DNA of 64,000 nt. Source: Acidithiobacillus thiooxidans ATCC 19377 (lineage in GTDB: Bacteria > Pseudomonadota > Gammaproteobacteria > Acidithiobacillales > Acidithiobacillaceae). Location of the stretch: NCBI RefSeq assembly GCF_009662475.1, contig NZ_CP045571.1, forward strand, positions 494,501 through 558,500, read 5' to 3'. Positions 52,169 through 60,404 of the stretch are shown here, one piece after another. How positions within the stretch are numbered: the first letter of the stretch is position 1; every line of letters begins with the position of its first letter. A program made the position numbers and the translations under genes. Under the pieces are notes generated by a model, which worked only from the letters and a program-made list of their open reading frames with translations, made no database searches and was not told the origin of the DNA.

Positions 52169-52293
52169 ACGCTCCACCAGAAACCACTTCTTTGCCAGGA
52201 AACGGGGGCACCCGGATTGCGTTTCCAGCCGCGCTATCATTCCTGGCGCCTATTCGTAGGGCTGGGAAGGCTGGAAGAGACCATGCCGAGTGA
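52165..52293 (+). CDS. 42-residue ORF linking cro and the replication gene
   Basis: A short frame starts in the cro stop (ATGA, 52165) and stops 11 bases inside the next gene (start 52283). The product begins MNAPPETTSLPGNGG and ends RRAGKAGRDHAE. Tight coupling on both sides suggests it is translated, perhaps only to carry ribosomes to the replication gene. No family recognised. Confidence 0.4.
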   Translation: MNAPPETTSLPGNGGTRIAFPAALSFLAPIRRAGKAGRDHAE

Positions 52294-53281
52294 TGCACAA
52301 AAACTGGATTGTTCAGCGCTTCCGCCCCCACCAGTACCAGCAGACATCGATCTGCGTTCATATTGCTGGATGAAGCTGGATTTGAGCCGACTTCATTCCA
52401 GCGACTTCATCCACCTGGCCAGCAATGAGGAGTTCGGCGCAGCTGTAAAGCTATGGACCGAATCCATGCGGCAAGTACCTGCTGGTAGCCTTCCCAACGA
52501 TGACAAGATCCTGGCGTGCCTCGCTGGATATCGAGGCTCACCCCGGCGGTGGATGAAAGTCAGGACTATTGCGCTGCATGGTTTCTCCCTTTGCTCCGAT
52601 GGCCGCCTGTACCATCCCGTGCTTGCCGAAATGGTACTGGATGCCTGGGGCAACAAGACCCAACAGCCGACATCAAGCCCTTCGGACCCACGCGCCAAGG
52701 ATCGTGAGCGCCTTCGTCGCTGGCGGGCGGCACAGAGGGCCAGGCAGGAAAACGCTCAGTCTAACAGAACTGAGGAAGCACACTACTCTACCCAAGCCGA
52801 TGAAACGGCTGAAACGTTTCAAGACCGTTTCACCGAAACGTTTCCTGAAACGGCTGAAACGTTTCACAGAAAAGAAAGAGAGAGAGAAAAGAGAGAGAGA
52901 AGAAACGTTAATAACGTTTCAGAAACGGCGGGTGAAACGTTTCAGGAAACGCCACCACCAGAGCCCTCTCCACTGCCGACAGCAACCCGCGAAGGCACGT
53001 TGTGCAAGAAACTACGGGGGCTTGGCGTCCGTGCGGCCCCACACATGGTTGTTGTGCAGGAGATGTGCGCCCGTCATTCCGACGAGCACATCCTGGCTGC
53101 GGCGGAAATCGCCCTGGAGAAAAAAGGCAGCGGCATTCATGTCGGCTACATCGCCGCGATGCTGAAAGATCCTGGGAGATCTTCAGTGAAAGGAGCAAAG
53201 AACAAGCAAACAGATGGTCCGCCCAACCGCTCTCTCCTGCCGCCCGTCGCCGTTGCCGAATCTCATTTCATTGCCCTGTAG
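52283..53281 (+). CDS. DUF1376-type phage replication protein
   Basis: A 332-residue protein. Residues 25-140 fit DUF1376 (WMKLDLSRLHSS, then PNDDKILACLAGY, then the WMKVR stretch), a domain seen in phage replication initiators. Residues about 170-222 form a Glu/Thr/Phe and Arg-rich linker encoded by repeated GAAACGTTTC palindromes. The C-terminal part (about 235-310) is helical and resembles initiator C-termini. With the DnaC-like gene next it mirrors lambda O and P. ATG 52283 is preferred over the longer frame because it overlaps the preceding small ORF. Confidence 0.75.
   Translation: MPSDAQKLDCSALPPPPVPADIDLRSYCWMKLDLSRLHSSDFIHLASNEEFGAAVKLWTESMRQVPAGSLPNDDKILACLAGYRGSPRRWMKVRTIALHGFSLCSDGRLYHPVLAEMVLDAWGNKTQQPTSSPSDPRAKDRERLRRWRAAQRARQENAQSNRTEEAHYSTQADETAETFQDRFTETFPETAETFHRKEREREKRERRNVNNVSETAGETFQETPPPEPSPLPTATREGTLCKKLRGLGVRAAPHMVVVQEMCARHSDEHILAAAEIALEKKGSGIHVGYIAAMLKDPGRSSVKGAKNKQTDGPPNRSLLPPVAVAESHFIAL
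52802..52951. other. Probable phage replication origin: GAAACGTTTC iterons in the replication gene
   Basis: The palindrome GAAACGTTTC occurs at 52811-52820, 52835-52844, 52856-52865 and 52934-52943. A longer form, GAAACGTTAATAACGTTTC, lies at 52902-52920, and half-sites (GAAACGG, CCGTTTC) lie at 52802, 52826, 52847 and 52922. A pure A/G tract of about 30 bases (52869-52900) splits the cluster. Iterons plus a strand-biased tract inside an initiator gene next to a helicase loader is the lambda origin plan. Confidence 0.65.
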
Positions 53282-53291
53282 GAGAGCCGCC

Positions 53292-54152
53292 ATGGCAATA
53301 CCGAAGAAGTCCGAGAATAAACATCAGCCATTAGTTCACACGGGCGATGCTGCCAGGGATCTCCTTGCCCGATGGGGGTTCGATCCCAATAACGTGGCGA
53401 TCCTGCCCGACCGGCATCCCCAGTACCGCGAGTGCGCGCGCCATGGCCGCTATCCGATCTCCATGGTGGATGAGCGGGATGCCATCCGCTACATGTCGCC
53501 AGTCTGTCCGGTGTGCGCGGCGGAGCAGGCCTCCCGCCGGCTCATGGAGAGTGCGGCCATCCCAAAGCGCTACGTTGACTGCGGCTTCGACAACTACGTG
53601 GTCGATGTCCCGGGTCAGCAGACGGCCCTCAATGTCTGCCGGGACTACGCAGATTATTTCGAGGAGCACGCCCGCAAGGGATCCTGTCTCGTCATCTGCG
53701 GGAATCCCGGCACGGGCAAAAACCACCTGGCGTCTGCCATCGCCCACGTTGTGCTGGCCAAAGGGCACAGCGTGCTCCAAGTCACTGCCTACGACATCAT
53801 TGCCCGGATCCGCCAGACCTGGCAGCGGGGAATTGGCAACAGCACGGAGCTGGAGGTCATCCGCGGGTTTGCGGAAGTGGGCCTGCTCATCATCGACGAG
53901 GTCGGGAAAACCTTCGGCAGCGATGGAGAGCGGGTGCATCTCTTCGAGGTCATTGATCACCGATACCGCGATCTGAAGCCGACCCTCATCCTGTCCAACG
54001 AGAGCATTGGCGGTGTGGAGAAATACCTGGGTCCGGCCGCCTTCGACCGGCTGTGCCAGAATGGCGGGCTGCTGCTCTTTGACTGGCAGAGCCATCGTCG
54101 GGGGAGGGAGTACAAATCCGATACGGCAGCCTGCCTGCGGGGTGAACTATGA
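53292..54152 (+). CDS. DnaC-like helicase loader ATPase
   Basis: A 286-residue AAA+ protein with Walker A GNPGTGKNHLASAI (the same GKN form as E. coli DnaC), Walker B LLIIDEVGKTFG and sensor region LILSNESI. A Cys-rich N-terminus (CARHG ... CPVC) may bind zinc. It would load the replicative helicase at the phage origin. ATG 53292 follows GGAGAG. It overlaps the next gene by four bases. Confidence 0.88.
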   Translation: MAIPKKSENKHQPLVHTGDAARDLLARWGFDPNNVAILPDRHPQYRECARHGRYPISMVDERDAIRYMSPVCPVCAAEQASRRLMESAAIPKRYVDCGFDNYVVDVPGQQTALNVCRDYADYFEEHARKGSCLVICGNPGTGKNHLASAIAHVVLAKGHSVLQVTAYDIIARIRQTWQRGIGNSTELEVIRGFAEVGLLIIDEVGKTFGSDGERVHLFEVIDHRYRDLKPTLILSNESIGGVEKYLGPAAFDRLCQNGGLLLFDWQSHRRGREYKSDTAACLRGEL

Positions 54153-55348
54153 ACAGAAATCATGAGCAGCAGCGTCTGCTGATAGCTCGTCTCTCAGAAG
54201 GCCACCCGATGCTGAACCCTCATCCTATCCGTTCTGGCTGCGCCCGAAGCACAACCGGGAACATGACATCCTACCTGATTGACCTCGGCCCATTCTTTTC
54301 AGAGCCAAAGCAGTTCCTGGAAGACCTGCGTGCGAGTGATTTTGCTCCGAAGGGATACGATTGCAGCGCTCAGATTGCCATCCGCCTGATGCGCTGGTCG
54401 CAAAGCATCCAGTTGACCCCCCGCCAAAATCACGTGATGAACCAGATCGTCTCTGAAGCCATTCGGCGCGGAGCCGCGATCATCGAATCCAAAATAAGGA
54501 TGGCTGAATGGTCTATACCAGATCATCGCGACGATCATCACGACCTCGCCGTCTCTGCGGCCACCAAGGCATTGCAACACTTTACGGAGAAGCACGACCT
54601 GGCAAAGGTGCCGCACCCCAATATCGCGACATTCGTTGACGTGCATACCCGGTTTGCCTCCCGTGATGCCATGGAAGATTTTATTTATCGAAAGCGCCTT
54701 GATGCGGAATCTGCATTGCCACACGAACCGACGTTCTCCAAAGCATCGCTGGAAAGAGTCATCCGGCAGAGGCGATCGGAGCTCAAGAGTCTCTCCGGAG
54801 AAAAGCGGCAGACGAAAATGCGGGAGCTGGAAAGAATGGAAGCCACGCTTCATGGAGTGCGAACAGAGGTTCGCCTGGAATATGCGCTGGAAGAAAGGGG
54901 AGACCATGAGGCACGAGGCAGTAGCGAGCGACTTTCGCTGGAGGAGCAGGTGTCCATCGCAGTCGGAGGTATTGACCTGGAAGAGGAAGACGATAGTTAT
55001 GAGATGCCCGCCGACCAGCGGGAGTTCCTGGACCTTCTGATTCAGGTGGGTAACCAGCAAATCGCTGCAAAGCAGCTCATACCTTACCTGGCCGAGGCAA
55101 GGGAATACCGTGCCATTCTCGGCCTTCTTCAGGTGCTGAAGAAAACCGATGAAATCAGCCTTGAAGCAGCATCGCTGCGTGAACTGCTGGGCAATCGAGG
55201 GTTGACCGATATTCGCAAGCAGGTCCTGCGTGTTGGCAGGGCCGACGGCTGTGAAGTGGTCTCCCTTTTCGACACATGCAAGGCATACCTTCGTGGGGAG
55301 AATGGTGAACGTGAAGTGTTGGCTGCACTGCAGGTGGCCTCCGTATGA
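54149..55348 (+). CDS. Phage protein of unknown function with a sigma-like segment
   Basis: A 399-residue protein between the DnaC-like and Dam genes, overlapping both as ATGA. Residues about 130-185 (DLAVSAATKALQHF, then ATFVDVHTRFASRDAMEDFIYRKR) recall sigma-70 region 2, and a charged coiled stretch follows at 195-260. A second helical domain lies at 290-390. No catalytic motif was recognised. A phage transcription factor is one possibility, held weakly. Confidence 0.6.
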   Translation: MNRNHEQQRLLIARLSEGHPMLNPHPIRSGCARSTTGNMTSYLIDLGPFFSEPKQFLEDLRASDFAPKGYDCSAQIAIRLMRWSQSIQLTPRQNHVMNQIVSEAIRRGAAIIESKIRMAEWSIPDHRDDHHDLAVSAATKALQHFTEKHDLAKVPHPNIATFVDVHTRFASRDAMEDFIYRKRLDAESALPHEPTFSKASLERVIRQRRSELKSLSGEKRQTKMRELERMEATLHGVRTEVRLEYALEERGDHEARGSSERLSLEEQVSIAVGGIDLEEEDDSYEMPADQREFLDLLIQVGNQQIAAKQLIPYLAEAREYRAILGLLQVLKKTDEISLEAASLRELLGNRGLTDIRKQVLRVGRADGCEVVSLFDTCKAYLRGENGEREVLAALQVASV

Positions 55349-56235
55349 GAGTACATCCGCCATTTCCCTGGCTGGGCGGAAAGGGGAAACTTGCTGACCA
55401 GATTCTTGCCCGGCTTCCCGAGCCGGCACGGGAACTGACCTACGTCGAGCCCTTCTTTGGTGGCGGAGCGGTGTTTTTTGCCCGTCGTCCATCCGGCATT
55501 GAGGTCATCAATGATGCAAACGGCGAGATCGTGACCTTCTTTCGTGTGCTCCGTGACCGCACAGACGAACTGATCCGATACTTGCAGAACACCCCCTACT
55601 CGCGCCAACTGTTTTATGAGTGGCGGGCCATTCAGGACCCAGCCCAGCTGCCAGAGATAGAGCGTGCTGCGCGGTTTTTCTATATTGCCAGATCCGCATT
55701 CGCGGCCGAATCCACCCGCAAAAATCCAGCGTGGGCCTTCGCCAAGGTTTTTGACAATAAGGCTCGGTCCATGGCCGCAGTCATCGATTCGGAATTGCGA
55801 TTGGTTCGGGATCGGCTGCGGTACGCGCTGATTGAGAACGATGATGCCATTGCGGTTGTCCGGAGATTTGATACCCCATCCGCCGTCATCTACTGTGACC
55901 CGCCTTATCTCCAGGCCACCCGCAGAGACGGGCAATATGCCGATGAGATGAGTGACCAGGATCATGAAAACCTGCTTCAGGTGCTCTCAGCATGTGATGC
56001 CTATGTCGCGATCTCCGGCTATCCCAGTGATTTATATTCGGATCATTTGGAATCCGGGCAAGGATGGTCCTTTGTGGATGTCGCCCACTCCTGTCACGCG
56101 AACCGATCAGGGCAAGCTGGAGAAGATATTGATCGAGAGCGGACAGAAAGGATCTGGTTGAATCCGCGCCTTACGGATTGGTACGACCGGCACGCTCCGC
56201 GCCAGTGTTCCCTATTGGATCTGTGCGCCGTGTGA
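55345..56235 (+). CDS. Phage DNA adenine methylase (Dam/D12 class)
   Basis: N6-adenine methyltransferase of 296 residues. The SAM motif PFPWLGGKGKLADQI is at residues 6-20, VEPFFGGGAVFF follows, and the catalytic DPPY is in VIYCDPPYLQATRRDG. Phages use such enzymes to mark their DNA or evade restriction. It is the last intact gene of the phage part. Confidence 0.9.
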   Translation: MRVHPPFPWLGGKGKLADQILARLPEPARELTYVEPFFGGGAVFFARRPSGIEVINDANGEIVTFFRVLRDRTDELIRYLQNTPYSRQLFYEWRAIQDPAQLPEIERAARFFYIARSAFAAESTRKNPAWAFAKVFDNKARSMAAVIDSELRLVRDRLRYALIENDDAIAVVRRFDTPSAVIYCDPPYLQATRRDGQYADEMSDQDHENLLQVLSACDAYVAISGYPSDLYSDHLESGQGWSFVDVAHSCHANRSGQAGEDIDRERTERIWLNPRLTDWYDRHAPRQCSLLDLCAV

Positions 56236-56408
56236 CCCGCGCCCGATCTATACCGAGCCTGAATAATGATGGCCACTCCGGTAAATCTGGCGGGGGCGGT
56301 GGAAACCCCGCTCCGATGGATGATCTGGGCGAAGAGGAGATTCCATTTGTGACGCAGGCAGATGTTTTATTCCAGACGCGCAGCCTGCTGCGGCGTGTAC
56401 GGTTTTGA
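56178..56408 (+). pseudogene. Remnant carrying an SSB-like C-terminal tail
   Basis: In this frame a Gly-rich linker leads to NPAPMDDLGEEEIPF, which looks like the acidic tip of single-stranded DNA-binding protein (usually ending D-D-D-I-P-F and then a stop). Here 19 more residues follow; a +1 shift right after the Phe codon would give TGA at once. No OB-fold is encoded before it, so most of an ssb gene seems deleted. The upstream part overlaps the Dam gene and is probably not native. Confidence 0.45.
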
Positions 56409-56461
56409 TAGCGGAGTAGGTGGTCTTCAGTGTATTTAATAGGTGTTTAACCCCAATAATG

Positions 56462-56531
56462 TTTAGTTAGTGCCTGACAGAAAGAGGCTGATTTTCAAAA
56501 ATCAGCCTCTTTCTGTCAGGCACTATTTAGT
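56462..56531. repeat. 58-bp perfect palindrome flanked by TTTAGT direct repeats
   Basis: Bases 56468-56525 form two perfect 28-base arms (starting TAGTGCCTGACAGAAAGAGG) around a 2-base centre. TTTAGT flanks it on both sides (56462-56467 and 56526-56531). It lies between the rightward phage genes and the leftward helicase gene, so it could serve as a two-way terminator, but no T run follows the stem. The direct repeats suggest an inserted mini-element or an excision scar. Confidence 0.8.
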
Positions 56532-56576
56532 CATTTAAGCAAAAAAACATAGCCGCAAAGCAGCCCTCCAATATGT

Positions 56577-58502
56577 TTAGTCTGTGAGAACCTCAACCTC
56601 TTCGGCAGTGAACCATCCCTCACCTACGACACTATTTCGAACTGCGTCCGGTTTTTCGGAATAGGCCACAATCGCAAGGCTTTCCATAGCTCGACTGCAT
56701 GTCACATAAAAGAGGCGGCGCGTACGATCAATCGTGGTCTCGTCACCTGACTCTTCGTTTCTAATGTCTGAGGCACTTTTGGCTTTTGCACCGAATAATT
56801 TTTCATAGCTGAATGTGAAACCACGCGCTTCCTCGTCGCTGACTACGACTTTAACCCTCTGAAATTCGAGACCCTTCACGCCTTGGTGCGTACCGAAGGG
56901 GGATTTCCCTGCGACGTAGTCTGCGTATGCCTTGATCTGATCAAAGGGTGTGGCAAGAAATTCCCGCCACCCCTCCAACTCGATGTCAATCTTACTTGTC
57001 TCGTCCTCTTCCTTATCATCGACTGCCTTGTCCTCTGCCCGCTGATCTCCGGTTTCATCCATATCCGCTTGCGAAAGAAAGATCGCGAGTGCGTCAGGAA
57101 TGACAAACAACTTCGTCGCTGCGAGTGTGTCTAGCACCAGCTGGAAGGATGGATGAGCATCGTTGTTCCACAGCTTTGCAAGTTCTACCACGGCCGCTTT
57201 TGTCTTTTGAATCTGGATCAGTTGGTTTGATCCGGCCGCAGAAAGCGCTTCCGGACGCAGGAGTGGGGAATGTTTTCGGGTGATCTCTGCAACACGAAAG
57301 GCGTTGTCACTTCTAAATGCCTCAACTACGGGTAAGACTTCTTCAGAGAAAAGGCGAAGGCTGGAGAGCGAACCGTCCAGCAGCGATGTCCTGAGCCGTT
57401 CAATTGCATAGAGGGGTGTGAACATCGCATCGAATCCCAAACGGCGAGCGGCCATATGATGTTCGAGAATGAGCGTCTTAAATTCACCCTTCAACCAGCC
57501 AGAGTCTCCAGTTACCTCCGCCATCTTAGTGGCGAACTGCTCTTCTACATCAGCCACGTCCGCCATGTTGTTGGGGAGAATGAAAAACCTCACAAAACCC
57601 TGTACACTGTCTTTGGGTCCCTGCTGCATTTGTCCATCAGCAGCTGAGCGGACTCGATTAATGAGCTGAATGATGCGATGGGGGCAGCGATAATTCAACT
57701 TCTTGACCGGAGTTGCCCAGTCGGCTGGAATGGCTTTCTCTAGTCCTACTTTTCCATCCGCATAAATGCGCTGCATGGTATCCCCGAAGAGTCCCAAACA
57801 GAAGCGATCCTTTTGAGCTTGCTGGATCGCCAGGAATGCATCCATCAGGTTCTTGTTAGTATCCTGGCTTTCGTCGATGAAGATGATTGGATACTTGCTT
57901 ACCAGAATGTTCTGGAGAAGTGGCTTTCCTTTTAGGAAATCGGCAGCTATACCGATGACTTCGCTGTGATTGAGAGAGTCCCGAGTGCGGTTATCACCTG
58001 TAGGGCTGTAAACAAAGCGTTTGATTGAATCGAGGCGGCCGAGGCGTTTTTTACCGATTGCGATTGAGCGTTGACGATCCTCTGCAGCCTTGGTTCCCAG
58101 CCTGCCCTTTGCCGCAGCTGCTTCCAGTTCAATTAGTTTTTGCTTGATGTTCTCTCGAAGCCACTTACGGATATCCGCGTGATAACCACCGATTAACGAC
58201 CATGCCAAGGAATGGATTGTGGAGACTTCAACTAGCGGATCAAAGTCGAGGCGCTGCTTGATCTCCTCGCAAGCGTTGTTGGTATAGGTGATGACTGCTA
58301 CGCCGCGCCCAGCAAGAACTAGTTGTTTTCGTGAGCTAGTTTGAACTTCTTTGAGGGCATTTACGAGCGATCTAGTTTTGCCAGACCCCGCTCCAGCATA
58401 GAGGAAGAAGCTACGGGGTTGTGCAAGATCAAGGCACGCGTGTATCTCTTCCTCGACACCCGCATCCATTGTACTGTTATCTATTGCGTCTGGATCGCTC
58501 AT
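56577..58502 (-). CDS. UvrD/Rep-family helicase (GajB-like partner of the OLD protein)
   Basis: Superfamily 1A helicase of 641 residues. Walker A AGAGSGKT lies at residues 36-43, motif Ia/Ic region VAVITYTNNACEEIKQRL follows, Walker B is IIFIDESQDTN, motif III FGDTMQRIYADG, motif IV NYRCPHRI, and motif VI LFYVTCSRAMESL. The start overlaps the OLD gene stop as ATGA, the fixed order of Gabija gajA-gajB and of class 2 OLD systems. It looks intact, but the IS insertion upstream may block its transcription. Confidence 0.88.
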   Translation of the reverse strand: MSDPDAIDNSTMDAGVEEEIHACLDLAQPRSFFLYAGAGSGKTRSLVNALKEVQTSSRKQLVLAGRGVAVITYTNNACEEIKQRLDFDPLVEVSTIHSLAWSLIGGYHADIRKWLRENIKQKLIELEAAAAKGRLGTKAAEDRQRSIAIGKKRLGRLDSIKRFVYSPTGDNRTRDSLNHSEVIGIAADFLKGKPLLQNILVSKYPIIFIDESQDTNKNLMDAFLAIQQAQKDRFCLGLFGDTMQRIYADGKVGLEKAIPADWATPVKKLNYRCPHRIIQLINRVRSAADGQMQQGPKDSVQGFVRFFILPNNMADVADVEEQFATKMAEVTGDSGWLKGEFKTLILEHHMAARRLGFDAMFTPLYAIERLRTSLLDGSLSSLRLFSEEVLPVVEAFRSDNAFRVAEITRKHSPLLRPEALSAAGSNQLIQIQKTKAAVVELAKLWNNDAHPSFQLVLDTLAATKLFVIPDALAIFLSQADMDETGDQRAEDKAVDDKEEDETSKIDIELEGWREFLATPFDQIKAYADYVAGKSPFGTHQGVKGLEFQRVKVVVSDEEARGFTFSYEKLFGAKAKSASDIRNEESGDETTIDRTRRLFYVTCSRAMESLAIVAYSEKPDAVRNSVVGEGWFTAEEVEVLTD

Positions 58503-60404
58503 TCCGCCATTACTCCGTCTTCAATGCTGGGAAGCACGTCAACCTGCTTTTTCTTTAGACGTTCCTCAAGCCAGATGAGGCCTTCAGCAATGTAGTCTGG
58601 GCATTTGAGTGTCTTGAACTCTTCGCTTAGTAACACGTCCAGAGCGAACTCTGCCTTATTGCCGCTCCGCAGCGCGACAAACATAGCATCCGCAGCTGTA
58701 ATATCTGACGTAACCTTAGAATTATTAAGGGCATCTTTGAACTTTTTGACTAGCCCATGGCCATTTAATTGCGAGAAGAAATCAGCGTTCTCAAAGACTA
58801 GCGCATCCTCGAATGTACTGGGTAGTGCCTCTTCTTCAACTTCTCCGTCATTTTTTTGTACGGTGATAGGAAGCTGATAGGCCACACGTACCGCAAATAA
58901 TTGGTCACCTTCGAGAGTCTTCTGCTCGGTCGTTGCCACCAGGAGGTCGTCGACGCTATCGATCTTGGGGACCCAAGTCTTCAAAACATTGTTGTGGGTC
59001 CGTTGACTCGCACCGCGCTTTACTGGCGCGGCCGTGACCTTTGTGCCTTCCACCTCAACCGCATCCAGATCAGTGACTACCAGCGTGAGGAGGCCTAGCG
59101 CGTTGATGAGAGGCTTTAGTCGATGCGCGTGGCTACCGTTGATTTCAAGGAGAGTGATGTAGCACTGTGTCAAAAACTCATGATGCTCCCGAATAAAGTT
59201 GGGAACGAGCATCTTTTCCGCTGGGCCTTCAACGAGGATTGCAGCATCGGCAAAGAAAAGGTCGCTATGCTGAGCACGCAGATATCTAGTCACGAACCGC
59301 TCTGTCTCGGTCCCTTCCCCAAACACGTCAGACAGATTGACGACCGTGGAAATCGGAACTGTTGCCCCCCCCATTCCTGCTGGCAAGCGGCGAAAATACC
59401 TTAGACACGCGAATTTAGCTTCGTGCGCCACATGGCTTGAGTGTGTGCTGACAATGAGCTGAGTCTGTAGATCTGGGTTCTCGCCAAGGTGGCCATGGTC
59501 CCTGAGCACCTTATATGCCTTATTGATGAAAACCTGCTGCACCTGGGCGTGTAGATGGGCTTCCGGCTCTTCAACCAGAACCAGATGAATAGGTTCAAAC
59601 TTCGATTCGGTTCCGATTTTGCTCGCTTTTCCGACACGCATCCATGCGTCGCGAAAACTCATAAGCCGGAAGATCATGGAGATCAAATTCTGGTAGCCGA
59701 GACCGTTGTAGCTTTCCGGCAACCTCAGAATCGGCACTGTCGCTCCAGCCTTGCTGACCATCTTAATCTCGAATGAGAGTGCGGCATCGTGATCTAGGCC
59801 ATCAACCGTCTTGAGCTTGGAAGTGATCTTTAACTTTGGGTCCGATACTCCCGGGTAACCCATTCCCTCCACTTCTGTGAAGGCATCGGCGAAGCTCGCG
59901 TGCAGTCGCTTATCAAAGGCTTTTTGGGCTGTTTCGATAGCCTGAAGCGCGGCAAGGTCGGCAACGCCTGGTGTCTGAAACGGATCAAGGTGCTTCGTGT
60001 AATACGTGCGCAGTTGGTCTGAAAGTTTTTGAGTGTCATGGTCCTTGGCCGCTTCGGGGTCAATGTCTGCGCCGTCCGTCTCACCCAAGCCACGTTGAGC
60101 ATTGATCTCATTCACGCGAATGAGCCCGTGGAGTGGGTCTGGGTCGAGCGGAAGAGTGTCCTCTGCAAGCTCCTGTGGCTTCGCATGACCATTAACAGGG
60201 TCAACCAGCTTTTCCGGATCCAATACGTATGTCTGCATCTCCAGATGTTGCGACAGCTTGTGGCTGAGAAAATCAGTGAGGCTGACTGGCCAGAGTGTCA
60301 GCTTCATCTCCGCTTTTTCTGCGCCTTCCTCGGCCTTTGTTTCGGCGTCTTTTATTGCCTGATGGAGTTTATGAACATCTTGGATAGCAACCCGGAATTC
60401 GCGA
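58499..60404 (-). pseudogene. Class 2 OLD ATPase/TOPRIM nuclease, C-terminal part (split by IS256 element)
   Basis: From the IS junction the open frame continues without stop into MKLTLWPVSLTDFLSHKL (ATG 60307) and on to 58499. It holds the ABC signature region LPESYNGLGYQNLISMIF, Walker B LVLVEEPEAHLHAQ, the D-loop His region VSTHSSHVAHE, and a TOPRIM domain with ILVEGPAEKMLVP and the VTDLDAVE acidic motif. The Walker A part lies on the other side of the insertion. Joined at the 9-base duplication the frame matches and would give 774 residues. Confidence 0.88.

Noticed and set aside
52802-52951. CRISPR-like array of short repeats
   Set aside because: Repeats are 10-base palindromes with spacers of 11-68 bases inside a coding region; no cas genes; origin iterons fit better.
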